From: an uncultured Kordia sp.
GTDB lineage: Bacteria > Bacteroidota > Bacteroidia > Flavobacteriales > Flavobacteriaceae
NCBI RefSeq assembly: GCF_947489565.1
Contig: NZ_CANLEA010000002.1
Span: 396,684-460,683, forward strand
DNA: 64,000 nucleotides
Reading direction: 5' to 3'
The notes beneath the pieces are model-generated. The model was not told the origin of the DNA, ran no database searches, and saw nothing but the letters and a program-made list of their open reading frames with translations. Below, one piece after another: positions 42,059 through 51,028 of this stretch (its first letter is position 1; each line of letters begins with the position of its first letter). Both the position numbers and the translations under genes were made by a program.

Positions 42059-43386
42059 AAACAAAAGTCACCACATCACTTGTTAATAAAATTGCCATTC
42101 CTGCCTTAATTGCTGGAGTTGCGGAACCTTTGCTATCCATTACTGATACCGCAGTTGTTGGAAACGTAGACATTGATGCTACCGAAGCCTTGGCCGCTGT
42201 CGGAATTGCAGGCGCATTCATTTCAATGCTGGTATGGGTTTTTGGACAAACGCGCAGTGCTATTTCAGCGCTAGTTTCACAATACTTAGGCGCCAACAAG
42301 TTAGACCAAATCAAAACCTTGCCTGCACAAGCTATCGGAATCATTCTTCTCATTAGTATTGTCGTTATTAGCATCAGTTATCCGTTTGCAGAATATATTC
42401 TTAGATTTTACAACGCAGAAGGCATGGTTCTAAACTACAGTAGTTCGTACTTTCAAATTCGCATCTTTGGTTTGCCGTTTACCTTACTTACGTTTGCCAT
42501 TTTTGGCGTATTTAGAGGTTTGCAAAACACCTATATTCCTATGATCATTGCTATTTTAGGGACTTTACTAAATATTGGTTTAGATATCGTTTTGGTATAC
42601 GGAATACAAGATTTAATTCCAGCCATGCATGTAGAAGGCGCTGCGTATGCAAGTATTGTAGCTCAGGTTTTTATGGCAATTTTATCAGTAATATTACTCT
42701 TGAAAAAAACACAAATTCCACTTCAGATTCGCCTTCCTTTGCATGAAGAATTGCCAAAAATGGCCATCATGATTCTGAATTTAATCATTAGAACCATTGC
42801 TTTAAATACCGCTTTATATTTTGGCACTGCATTTTCAACAAAATACGGTGCACACTACAGCGCCGCATATACCATTTTGCTCAATATTTGGTTATTTGGC
42901 GCATTCATTATCGATGGATATTCAAGTGCTGGAAACATCTTATCTGGAAAACTTTATGGAGAAAAAAACTATATCGAATTGGTAAAACTCAGCGAACGAT
43001 TGATTCGCTATGCCATCATGGTTGGTGTCATCATGTTAATCATTGGCGGTATTTTATATTTTCCAATCGGTTGGGTTTTCACAAAACAAACCGCAGTTTT
43101 AGATGAATTCTACGCAGTTTTTTGGTTGGTATTAGCCATGCAACCTGTTTGTGCCATTGCATTTGTTTTTGATGGAATTTTTAAAGGATTGGCTAAAATG
43201 GCTGTTCTTAGAAACGTATTGCTAGTCTCAACTTTTGCTGTTTTTGTCCCTACTATTTTCTTGTTAGATTATTTCGATTTAAAACTATATGCGGTTTGGA
43301 TTGCTTTTACTTTGTGGATGATTGCTCGTGGTTTCCCACTTGTGTACTTATTTAGAAAAGAATTTGTTCCGAAAACGAGAAGCTAG
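42055..43386 (+). CDS. MATE family multidrug efflux transporter
   Basis: A 443-residue protein with 12 hydrophobic segments in two homologous halves. KIAIPALIAGVAEPLLSITDTAVVGN is the start of the first MATE domain. The start is uncertain: TTG at 42055 overlaps the GNAT stop by four bases (TTGA), and another TTG lies at 42037; no ATG is in reach. It probably exports cationic drugs against Na+ or H+. Confidence 0.88.
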   Translation: MKTKVTTSLVNKIAIPALIAGVAEPLLSITDTAVVGNVDIDATEALAAVGIAGAFISMLVWVFGQTRSAISALVSQYLGANKLDQIKTLPAQAIGIILLISIVVISISYPFAEYILRFYNAEGMVLNYSSSYFQIRIFGLPFTLLTFAIFGVFRGLQNTYIPMIIAILGTLLNIGLDIVLVYGIQDLIPAMHVEGAAYASIVAQVFMAILSVILLLKKTQIPLQIRLPLHEELPKMAIMILNLIIRTIALNTALYFGTAFSTKYGAHYSAAYTILLNIWLFGAFIIDGYSSAGNILSGKLYGEKNYIELVKLSERLIRYAIMVGVIMLIIGGILYFPIGWVFTKQTAVLDEFYAVFWLVLAMQPVCAIAFVFDGIFKGLAKMAVLRNVLLVSTFAVFVPTIFLLDYFDLKLYAVWIAFTLWMIARGFPLVYLFRKEFVPKTRS

Positions 43387-43448
43387 ACTTGTTAGACTTA
43401 CTTAGAATCGCTTTGCTGTTAGAAGCGGCTTTGCCTTTTAGACTTGTT
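43384..43448. repeat. TTAGAC-type repeats (R3)
   Basis: TTGTTAGACTTACTTAGAAT and CGCTTTGCTGTTAGAAGCGG are variants of the R3 string. The 395-base gap (43387-43781) also holds R1 copies at 43468 and 43625 and a string ACTGAATCAAGTTCAGCATG (43579-43598) of a further, weaker repeat type. Confidence 0.55.
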
Positions 43449-43467
43449 TCAATTTCAGTTTCCCAAA

Positions 43468-43513
43468 CGTCTGTTCGAGAATTTTATCGGAATAAAATGT
43501 ATCGAGAATTACT
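43468..43513. repeat. Repeat family R1, single
   Basis: CGTCTGTTCGAG head, inner hairpin ATTTTAT-CGGA-ATAAAAT and ATCGAGAATTACT tail. Confidence 0.75.
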
Positions 43514-43624
43514 TTCATATTAGACGTGTTTTGGGATTAGATTTTTTGAAATTTAAATTATTTCTCACTCATCTGTGATACTGAATCAAGTTCAGCATGA
43601 CGTACTTTTCGTATTTTCTCAAAC

Positions 43625-43722
43625 CGTCAGGTCGAGTGGTTTTTCATAATGAAATGAAGAAAAATTGTATCGAGATCTTCTTTTAAATACTGAGTTATTC
43701 TTAAGAACATCTCAATACGAAT
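43625..43722. repeat. Repeat family R1, pair with degenerate second half
   Basis: First unit CGTCAGGTCGAGTGG with inner hairpin TTTTTC...GAAAAA and tail TATCGAGATCTTC, then a worn opposite unit (AAGAACATCTCAATACGAA). Confidence 0.65.
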
Positions 43723-43781
43723 ATCTAAATTCTCTCTACTAAAATTATCTTCCTATTTTTGCAACACAAAATCACAATATC

Positions 43782-44549
43782 ATGACCACAACACGTAACA
43801 ACGGAAGTTTATACACCAACATTCAAAATAATATCGCTACGATAGAATTTGGGCATCCTGCAAGCAATTCTTTTCCTGGCGAATTGTTAGATAGATTGAC
43901 GAATGAATTGAAAAAATTGGCTGAAAACGATGCGGTAAGCGTGATTATTCTTAAAAGTGAAGGCAATCGTGCATTTTGTGCTGGCGCTTCTTTTGATGAA
44001 CTCGTTGCAATTGATACTTTGGAAGCTGGAAAAACATTTTTTAGTGGTTTTGCTAATGTGATCAACGCAATGCGCACCTGTGGAAAACTGATTGTTGGTC
44101 GTGTACAAGGAAAAGCTGTCGGCGGAGGCGTTGGGTTAATTTCTGCATGTGATTATGCATTGGCAACCGAAGCAGCTTCTGTAAAACTCTCAGAATTAAC
44201 CATTGGAATTGGTCCGTTTGTGATTGCACCAGCTGTACAAAATCGAATTGGAAAAGCTGGATTTTCAGAATTAAGTTTGGCGCCAAGCGAATGGAAAACG
44301 GCCTATTGGGCAAAAGAGAAAGGTTTGTTTGCTAAAGTCTTTGAAACTCAGCAAGAATTGGACAAAGAAGTTGAACTCTTTGCAGCAAAACTTGCTTCAT
44401 ACAATCCGGATGCGTTGGCTGGTATGAAAAAAATACTGTGGGAAGGCACTGAAAATTGGGATGAACTCTTAGCCGAACGCGCTGAACTTTCTGGAACATT
44501 GGTATTATCTGACTTTACTAAAAATGCATTGGCGAAATTTAAGAAGTAG
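43782..44549 (+). CDS. Enoyl-CoA hydratase/isomerase family protein
   Basis: A 255-residue crotonase-fold protein. FCAGASFDELVAI supplies the first oxyanion strand and GRVQGKAVGGGVGLISACDYAL the second (Gly-rich helix start). LSELTIGIGPFVIAPAVQNRIG follows. The usual catalytic Glu pair is not clear from sequence alone, so hydratase, isomerase and thioesterase-like activities remain possible. No fatty-acid oxidation genes are adjacent. Confidence 0.88.
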   Translation: MTTTRNNGSLYTNIQNNIATIEFGHPASNSFPGELLDRLTNELKKLAENDAVSVIILKSEGNRAFCAGASFDELVAIDTLEAGKTFFSGFANVINAMRTCGKLIVGRVQGKAVGGGVGLISACDYALATEAASVKLSELTIGIGPFVIAPAVQNRIGKAGFSELSLAPSEWKTAYWAKEKGLFAKVFETQQELDKEVELFAAKLASYNPDALAGMKKILWEGTENWDELLAERAELSGTLVLSDFTKNALAKFKK

Positions 44550-44623
44550 ATTTTTAGACACGCTTTGCTTTTGGATCGCTGACGCTTTTAGATCGGCTTC
44601 GCCTCTTAGATCGCTTCGCTCTT
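44549..44623. repeat. TTAGAC-type repeats (R3)
   Basis: Tandem variants of TTTTAGATCGGCTTCGCC immediately after the stop of the hydratase gene. The remainder of the 387-base gap (44550-44936) has an R1 head fragment at 44805-44830, an R2 palindrome at 44853-44878 and the start of the lipoprotein leader. Confidence 0.6.
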
Positions 44624-44804
44624 GGTATTTTGGCAAGCAAACTTTTGTATATAACTCCTTTTCAAATTAACCAATTACCAAATTGAATTAAACGCTCTTT
44701 GCTTTTAGATTTTTGGATGCATCTATTGTTATTAGTATATAATTATAGATTTACGTCATGCTAAACTTGATTCAGTAGCTCATCATTATATTACAATTAC
44801 AAAA

Positions 44805-44830
44805 CGTCTGTTCGAGCAATATTGAGGTCA
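44805..44830. repeat. R1 head fragment
   Basis: CGTCTGTTCGAG followed by unrelated sequence; no tail is seen, so only a remnant. Confidence 0.5.
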
Positions 44831-44852
44831 AAATAAATATTGATTATTCATT

Positions 44853-44878
44853 TGTCATTCCTGCGTAGGCAGGAATCT
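44853..44878. repeat. Palindromic repeat (family R2), inverted orientation
   Basis: TGTCATTCCTGCGTAGGCAG then GAATCT, i.e. arms ATTCCTGC/GCAGGAAT, opposite in direction to the copies at 8351 and 13421. Confidence 0.85.
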
Positions 44879-44936
44879 AAAATATTCAAAATAAGGCACA
44901 AAATTTGCTGCTTTTTAGTAAACCAACAGTATTCCA

Positions 44937-46118
44937 ATGAAGAAAATCATCCTATTCTGTATCGCTTCAATCATATTATTTTCCTGTTCTAAAAAAGAGC
45001 AGTATTATGGAACTTGGTATGTTTATGGTCATAATGGTTTAAATCCTGTGTATTTAAAGATAGATGCAGACAGCATTTATTTAAGTAAAGCTGGAAGTTA
45101 TTGGAATTCTTTTCCAGTAAAAATTACAAATAACAGCCTACACTTTGCTGGACAAACTTTCTCTACTTCTATTTTCAAAGATTCCATAATTTTTAACGGC
45201 AATCGTTGTTTTAAGGAAACCATCTATTCGCCTTTAGAGATAAAATTACCCAATATTAAATCTGAAAGTGCCATTGAAATTCATCAAGATGCAAATATGT
45301 ATTATATCTCCTATGGCAAAAAACCAAATACTAACGAATCTGCATTTTTACTAAACGATAAGTATGGTTCTTTTTCAGATATCAAACATTTTATTTCTTC
45401 TTCTACTTCTTGTAGCGGCGGAGAATATGATCCTCCTCATACATTATTTATATGTGATAAAAATACCTCTACAAGAGATTTAGAAAAGTTTTTCTTAGAA
45501 TTGCAAAAAGTAGATTCCAGAACTTTATACACCGTAAATTCTATTGATTATAAAGTCTTTAAAGATTCCATAAAATCTATTTCTACTCAACAAGAACAAA
45601 AGCTTTCACTTATTTACAATGCAAATTACGATCAAAAAGTAAACGGCAAGTTATATCAACCAAGAATGCATAGTGGTCTTTTTTATTCACTAAACGACTT
45701 TACCTTCGAGGAAGAAGTATACGCGTTTCTGATTAAAAATGAATTTTATTATGAAAAAGAAAAATATACGTATGACGCCTTTTCTGATAAAATTGAAAAA
45801 GCCATTTCTCAACATAAAATATTGATTGTTCTTTTTGATTTAGAATCAGATTACAAACATTATTTACAATTTAATGATGCTGTCAATAGTGAATATATTC
45901 GAATACGAGAAAATGCTAGTAGAAAAACATACAACGTATCTTATAAAAAATTGAATAAGAAACAGCGTTTACATATAAATTCGTTGCATCCAAAAAAGGT
46001 GATTCAAAACATCTCAATTCCACATTTTCTGTCTTTTGAAGAAACTCCCATTGAAGATCTTGACTTTCCATTTAAAAATGTAAAAGAACAAATTCCAGAA
46101 GTGTATTTTCAGAATTAA
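44937..46118 (+). CDS. Lipoprotein of unknown function
   Basis: A 393-residue protein with a lipoprotein signal (MKKIILFCIASIILFSC, lipid Cys17). The first part (YYGTWYVYGHNGLNPVYLKI) resembles lipocalin-like domains that start with G-T-W-Y. About residues 140-200 (STSCSGGEYDPPHTLFICD) look like an N-terminal cap of a biopolymer-transport-like region, but no motif is certain. No neighbours suggest a role. Confidence 0.65.
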   Translation: MKKIILFCIASIILFSCSKKEQYYGTWYVYGHNGLNPVYLKIDADSIYLSKAGSYWNSFPVKITNNSLHFAGQTFSTSIFKDSIIFNGNRCFKETIYSPLEIKLPNIKSESAIEIHQDANMYYISYGKKPNTNESAFLLNDKYGSFSDIKHFISSSTSCSGGEYDPPHTLFICDKNTSTRDLEKFFLELQKVDSRTLYTVNSIDYKVFKDSIKSISTQQEQKLSLIYNANYDQKVNGKLYQPRMHSGLFYSLNDFTFEEEVYAFLIKNEFYYEKEKYTYDAFSDKIEKAISQHKILIVLFDLESDYKHYLQFNDAVNSEYIRIRENASRKTYNVSYKKLNKKQRLHINSLHPKKVIQNISIPHFLSFEETPIEDLDFPFKNVKEQIPEVYFQN

Positions 46119-46165
46119 AATTATACTTTTTTACAACAACAAACCTTCTAAATGAAAATATAGAT

Positions 46166-46191
46166 AGATTCCTGCCTACGCAGGAATGACA
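46166..46191. repeat. Palindromic repeat (family R2)
   Basis: AGATTCCTGCCTACGCAGGA then ATGACA, in the same orientation as the copies at 8351 and 13421. The sequence 46119-46290 has no gene. Confidence 0.85.
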
Positions 46192-46290
46192 AGCAAAGAA
46201 TCATAAATCCAAAAAAACGAAGACCTAACACCTAAAAGCAAACAACAAATCCAATAAAAAACTATCTTTGCGCATTAATTGAAAATGAAA

Positions 46291-46740
46291 ATGAGTAAAA
46301 TTCGCATTACAAAGCAATTTAATTTTGAAACCGGTCATGCTTTATACGGCTATGACGGGAAATGTAAAAATGTACACGGACACAGTTATAAACTCTCTGT
46401 AACCGTGATTGGAACTCCTATTACAGACAATACGAATGTAAAATGGGGAATGGTGATTGATTTTAGCGATCTGAAAAAAATCGTAAAAGAAGAAGTAGTT
46501 GATGTATTTGACCATGCCATTGTATTCAACCAAAATACACCACATAAATCTTTAGCATTGACAATGCGTGGCGAAGGACACAATGTAATTTTGGCAGATT
46601 ATCAACCAACAAGCGAAAATATGGTGATCGATTTTGCTGCGAAAATCAAAAATAGACTTCCTGATACTATCAAATTGTTTTCATTGCGCCTGCAAGAAAC
46701 CGATTCGTCTTGTGCAGAATGGTTTGCGAGCGATAACTAG
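46291..46740 (+). CDS. queD: 6-carboxytetrahydropterin synthase
   Basis: A 149-residue T-fold enzyme; ATG at 46291 (MSKIRITKQF) was chosen, and ATG at 46285 or TTG at 46279 are possible earlier starts. Zn ligands are His16 (FETGHALYG), His29 and His31 (NVHGHSYKL); the catalytic Cys25 lies in GKCKNVHG. It converts dihydroneopterin triphosphate to 6-carboxytetrahydropterin in the queuosine pathway. Other que genes are not in the window. Confidence 0.93.
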   Translation: MSKIRITKQFNFETGHALYGYDGKCKNVHGHSYKLSVTVIGTPITDNTNVKWGMVIDFSDLKKIVKEEVVDVFDHAIVFNQNTPHKSLALTMRGEGHNVILADYQPTSENMVIDFAAKIKNRLPDTIKLFSLRLQETDSSCAEWFASDN

Positions 46741-46747
46741 CGAAGCG

Positions 46748-46776
46748 CAGTACTCAACTTGATTGAGTACCTTTTT
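46748..46776 (+). terminator. Terminator after queD
   Basis: Stem GTACTCAA/TTGAGTAC with a CTTGA loop, then C and five T. Confidence 0.85.
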
Positions 46777-46849
46777 ATATGAAAACGATACATTGCATAG
46801 AAAAAGATTCCCATCTTCATAGGAATACAAGAATTCTTATATTTACAAC

Positions 46850-47614
46850 ATGAACATTCCTGAAGGAAAAAAAATATACTTCTCCTCCGATAATCACTTA
46901 GGCGCACCAACTGCAGAAGCGAGCTTTCCGAGAGAGAAAAAATTTGTGGCTTGGCTGAATGAAATTGAGCATGATGCAGCCGCTATTTTTTTGTTGGGTG
47001 ATTTATTTGATTTCTGGTTTGAATATAAAACCGTAGTTCCTAAAGGATTTGTGCGTGTGCTTGGAAAATTAGCCGATCTGAGTGATAAAGGCATTCCAAT
47101 TTACTTTTTTGTAGGAAATCATGATTTGTGGATGCGTGATTATTTTGAGAAAGAATTGAACATTCCTGTATATCATAAACCACAAGAATTTACATTTAAC
47201 GAAACTACTTTTTTTATTGGCCACGGTGACGGATTAGGTCCCGGAGACAAAGGGTATAAACGCATGAAAAAAGTATTTACCTTTCCTTTTTTCAAATGGT
47301 GTTTTCGTTGGCTACATCCTGATCTAGGCATGCGATTGGGACAATATATGTCGGTAAAAAATAAACTGATTTCTGGTGATGAAGATGCCAAGTTTTTAGG
47401 AGAAGAAAACGAATGGTTGGTACAATATTGCAAACGCAAACTAGAAACCAAACACTACAATTATTTTGTATTCGGACATCGTCATTTGCCTTTAGAAATT
47501 GACCTCAACGAGAAAAGTCGCTATGTAAATCTTGGCGATTGGATTCACTATTATACCTACGGAGAATTTGATGGGAAAACGCTTTCTTTGAAGAAATTTG
47601 AAGTAGATATTTAA
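46850..47614 (+). CDS. lpxH: UDP-2,3-diacylglucosamine diphosphatase
   Basis: A 254-residue metallophosphoesterase of lipid A synthesis (UDP-diacyl-GlcN to lipid X and UMP). Metal motifs: SSDNHLGAP (Asp, His), LGDLFDFWFEY (Asp), GNHDLWM (Asn, His), FFIGHGDGLG (His) and FGHRHLPLEI (His). The length matches Bacteroidota LpxH. It probably sits at the inner face of the inner membrane. Confidence 0.92.
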   Translation: MNIPEGKKIYFSSDNHLGAPTAEASFPREKKFVAWLNEIEHDAAAIFLLGDLFDFWFEYKTVVPKGFVRVLGKLADLSDKGIPIYFFVGNHDLWMRDYFEKELNIPVYHKPQEFTFNETTFFIGHGDGLGPGDKGYKRMKKVFTFPFFKWCFRWLHPDLGMRLGQYMSVKNKLISGDEDAKFLGEENEWLVQYCKRKLETKHYNYFVFGHRHLPLEIDLNEKSRYVNLGDWIHYYTYGEFDGKTLSLKKFEVDI

Positions 47615-47930
47615 CATGTTCAATACGTCATTACGAGGAAGTATGACGAAGTAATCTGTTACTTAAGAAAAAGATAGTTTCACTTTGTTTATTATGACGT
47701 TTCTAATAAATCTAAAAGCGAAGTCATCTATCAAAAAATATTCGTGAATTTGTGGTAAAAATAGAGCCAAGATATTTAGATTAAAGACAATTTTTGAAGT
47801 AAAGTCTAAGTTTCAAAGTAAATCTCGATACAATTTTTCTACAAAAAATCACTCGATCTGACGGTTTGAGAATGTGAATAGAAATAATTTAAAATTCAAC
47901 ATTTAGCATTCAAAATAATAAAAGAAAGGT
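47615..47930. other. Gap with one R1 copy
   Basis: 316 bases with no gene. It holds AAATATTCGTGAATTTGTGG at 47738-47757 (related to strings at 52227 and 63681), and an R1 copy at 47812-47863. Otherwise AT-rich. Confidence 0.5.
47812..47863. repeat. Repeat family R1, minus orientation
   Basis: Read on the minus strand: CGTCAGATCGAGTG head, inner hairpin ATTTTT-TGTAG-AAAAAT, TATCGAGATTTACT tail. Outer arms AGATC and GATTT pair with one G-U. Confidence 0.75.
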
Positions 47931-48287
47931 CTAATTACTACACACATCCTTCAAATAATGATCGAGTTTAATTTGAAACAACGTGCCTTCCATCAAATCG
48001 GAAATGGAATCTAATTCTTGTTCAGAAACTGCTAAATCTACATTTGCTGCTGGAGTTTTTAACAAAATAGAACGACAATTATTATTGGCTTTACATTCTG
48101 AACAACAACCACGAGAAACAGCTTGTTGTACTAACTTAGAAAAATTTTCTAGCTGCGATAATGTCAAATAAAAACCTGTATCTCTAAAAATAACTTGGTA
48201 GTGATCGTGTCTATTTTTAGCTAAATCTTGCTTCCATTGAAAAGCAATTCCAATATTATTGTGGTAAATACGTTGTATATCGCTCAT
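47931..48287 (-). CDS. Cys-rich hypothetical protein
   Basis: A 118-residue protein that I do not recognise. It contains a Cys cluster GCCSECKANNNCRS (about residues 60-73, four Cys, possibly a metal site) and a hydrophobic core (FYLTLSQLENFSKLVQQAV). No signal. It resembles a small regulator or metal sensor. It is convergent with lpxH and divergent from the sulfatase gene. Confidence 0.6.
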   Translation of the reverse strand: MSDIQRIYHNNIGIAFQWKQDLAKNRHDHYQVIFRDTGFYLTLSQLENFSKLVQQAVSRGCCSECKANNNCRSILLKTPAANVDLAVSEQELDSISDLMEGTLFQIKLDHYLKDVCSN

Positions 48288-48401
48288 GACTTTTAATTTG
48301 AAGTTTCAAATATACAATTATTTATAATTAGTCTAAATAAAATTTATATTAATATATAAACCATTTGGTAGATTTAAGGTCTTATATCCAAATCTTACTT
48401 T

Positions 48402-49736
48402 ATGAACACTCCCAAAATCATTGTTATTGCTCTCTTTTCTTTACTTTTTTTTGCTTGTGGAAATGACGATACTATAACCTCAACTGTAGCAGAGGCTCCT
48501 ACAGAAACTCCATCAGATCCTAGCTCAAGCAAACCCAATATTTTATTGATCATTGCAGATGATATGGGATTGGATGCAACACCTGGTTTTGATGTAGGCA
48601 CCATAAAACCAAACATGCCTAATTTGCAAAACATGATCAATAGTGGTGTTCGATTTTCAAACTTATGGTCAAATCCGACATGTACACCTACCAGATCAAG
48701 TATTTTAACAGGAAAGTATGGTTTTAGAACCAATGTATTGAATGTTGGTGATGTATTGTCAACTTCAGAAACTTCATTGCAACAATTTTTAGCAGCAAAT
48801 AGTCCCGAATATTCCAACGCCGTTATTGGAAAGTGGCACTTATCATCAAGTGCTTCACATCCTACAGCTATGGGAATTGATTATTATGCAGGTTTATTAT
48901 CTGGTGGCGTACAATCGTATTGGAATTGGAATCTCACAGAGAATCAGCAAACTTCAAATTCTACCGAATACACGACCACAAAATTTACGGATTTAGCAAT
49001 TGATTGGATTGCTGACCAATCTAATCCTTGGTTTTTATGGTTAGCCTATAATGCGCCACATACACCTTTTCATTTGCCACCAAATGAGTTGCATACTCAA
49101 GGAAACTTGCCTACAGATCAAGCAAGTATTGATGCCAATCCGATTCCGTATTATATGGCAATGTTAGAAGCTATGGATTCCGAAATTGGTCGATTGCTGA
49201 ATTCTATGTCTGCTGAAGAAAGAGAAAATACTATTGTCATTTTTATTGGAGATAATGGCACTCCAAATGCAGTTGTGCAGCAATATATTTCGCAACGTGC
49301 CAAAGGAACGGTATATCAAGGTGGCGTCAATGTTCCTATGATTGTTTCTGGAAAAGATGTTGGCAGATTTAATACCGTTGAAGATGCACTCGTAAATACA
49401 ACCGATTTGTTTGCAACCATAGCTGATATTGCTGGTTCTGGAACTTTCGAAATAAACGATAGCAAAAGCTTTAAAGAGTTACTTACAACTACAAATACTG
49501 ATACACGCGATTATACGTATACAGAAATTAGTAGAGATAATGGATCAGATTATACGATTAGAAATGCTACACACAAGTATATTTTATTTTCAGATGGAGA
49601 AGAAGCGTTCTATAATTTAAGTGAAAATCCTTTTGAAAATCCTAATTTATTAAACGCAAATCAATTGCCATTAAGCGCTTCTGATAGTTCCATAAAAGAT
49701 GAATTGGTGAATAGATTGAACGAAATACGCCAGTAA
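48402..49736 (+). CDS. Sulfatase lipoprotein
   Basis: A 444-residue sulfatase with a lipobox (FFAC, lipid Cys19). The formylglycine motif is CTPTR (Cys94, in NPTCTPTRSSILTG), the metal Asp residues are in LLIIADDMGLDAT (Asp53, Asp54) and VIFIGDNGTPN. It needs the formylglycine-generating maturase, which is not in this window. Such enzymes release sulfate from polysaccharides or lipids at the cell surface. The MFS gene converges on it with only 10 bases between stops. Confidence 0.93.
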   Translation: MNTPKIIVIALFSLLFFACGNDDTITSTVAEAPTETPSDPSSSKPNILLIIADDMGLDATPGFDVGTIKPNMPNLQNMINSGVRFSNLWSNPTCTPTRSSILTGKYGFRTNVLNVGDVLSTSETSLQQFLAANSPEYSNAVIGKWHLSSSASHPTAMGIDYYAGLLSGGVQSYWNWNLTENQQTSNSTEYTTTKFTDLAIDWIADQSNPWFLWLAYNAPHTPFHLPPNELHTQGNLPTDQASIDANPIPYYMAMLEAMDSEIGRLLNSMSAEERENTIVIFIGDNGTPNAVVQQYISQRAKGTVYQGGVNVPMIVSGKDVGRFNTVEDALVNTTDLFATIADIAGSGTFEINDSKSFKELLTTTNTDTRDYTYTEISRDNGSDYTIRNATHKYILFSDGEEAFYNLSENPFENPNLLNANQLPLSASDSSIKDELVNRLNEIRQ

Positions 49737-49746
49737 TTATACCTAT

Positions 49747-51021
49747 TTACATGTCTTTTGCGCCTTGATGCTCTTCTAAATCTTTTGTCAAATCTAGTTT
49801 ACGGAAGGATGGAGAAACGAGTCCAGTCGTAACTACTGTAATTAAGGTCATGGTTCCACCAAATACTACGGCGGTTGCTGTTCCCATCAATTTTGCAGCT
49901 ACACCACTTTCAAACGCGCCCAATTCATTAGACGAACCTACAAACATAGAGTTTACGGCAGCTACACGTCCACGCATTTCATCTGGTGTTTTGAGTTGTA
50001 AAATCGTTTGACGAATGACCATTGAAACGCCATCAGTGACACCACTAAAGAACAAGGCTACTAAGGATACCCAAAATATATTAGACAATCCGAAGATGAT
50101 GATACAAATTCCAAATCCGAAGATGGCAACAAGTAGTTTCATTCCAGCGTTTTTAGTAATCGGAATATACGCAGTGACCAACATGGTTAATATAGCTCCA
50201 ACGGAAGTTGCTGCGCTTAAAAAGCCATATCCAAGCGCGCCTACACCTAATATGTCTGTGGCAAAAATTGGCAATAATGCTACCGCACCTCCAAATAGTA
50301 CCGCAATCATATCTAAAGTCAGCGCTCCTAACACAGATGGTTCGTTTCGTACAAAATTGATTCCTTCTTTTAGACTTTCCCAAACATCTTCTCCAATTTT
50401 TGGATTCATAATTGGCTTCTTCGGGATTAATGATAATAATCCAAAAGACAATACGACCATTCCAAATACAATGCATAAAGAATAATGAACTCCAATCCAA
50501 TAAATCGTAAATCCTGCAAAAGTTTTCCCTAAAATACTTGCCATTTGCCAAGTAGAACTACTCCACGTTGCGGCATTTGGATAGATTTTTTTAGGAACAA
50601 GCAATGCTACTAGAGAGAAAATGGTTGGCCCAAAAAACGATCGTAAAAATCCGCCAAAAAATACTAAAATATAAATGCAGAACAATACGGTGTTTTGCGA
50701 CCAATCGCCTATAACTTCTGGCCAAGTCAATAAAAATAATCCTAAGCTTATGATAGAGAAAAAAGCAATACAGGTTAGTAACAAATTTCGTTTTTCCCGC
50801 TGATCTACAATATGACCCGCCAATAATGCCATAGAAACTGCCGGAATTGCTTCTGCCAATCCGATATATGCCAATGACATAGGATCGCCTGTAATTTGAT
50901 ACACTTGCCATTCAATGACCATAAATTGCATAGACCAACCGAAGACCAAAAAGAAGCGTACTAATAAGAAGATGTTGAATTCTTTGAATCGTAAAGCTGC
51001 GTAAGGATCTAGTTTTTGCAT
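49747..51021 (-). CDS. MFS transporter
   Basis: A 424-residue protein with 12 predicted spans; the N-terminus FLLVRFFLVFGWSMQFMVIEW and the loop DQREKRNLLL after helix 2 fit the family (enterobactin-exporter/bacillibactin type DHA3). The cytoplasmic loop TPDEMRGRVAAVNSM after helix 10 is typical. The substrate is unknown. Its start lies 7 bases past the OmpA stop, so the two minus-strand genes are likely one unit. Confidence 0.9.
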   Translation of the reverse strand: MQKLDPYAALRFKEFNIFLLVRFFLVFGWSMQFMVIEWQVYQITGDPMSLAYIGLAEAIPAVSMALLAGHIVDQREKRNLLLTCIAFFSIISLGLFLLTWPEVIGDWSQNTVLFCIYILVFFGGFLRSFFGPTIFSLVALLVPKKIYPNAATWSSSTWQMASILGKTFAGFTIYWIGVHYSLCIVFGMVVLSFGLLSLIPKKPIMNPKIGEDVWESLKEGINFVRNEPSVLGALTLDMIAVLFGGAVALLPIFATDILGVGALGYGFLSAATSVGAILTMLVTAYIPITKNAGMKLLVAIFGFGICIIIFGLSNIFWVSLVALFFSGVTDGVSMVIRQTILQLKTPDEMRGRVAAVNSMFVGSSNELGAFESGVAAKLMGTATAVVFGGTMTLITVVTTGLVSPSFRKLDLTKDLEEHQGAKDM

Positions 51022-51028
51022 GAATTGG

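Noticed and set aside
50015..50485. A 156-codon plus-strand frame inside the MFS gene
   Set aside because: Antisense shadow with low-complexity translation; the MFS frame on the other strand is clearly real.
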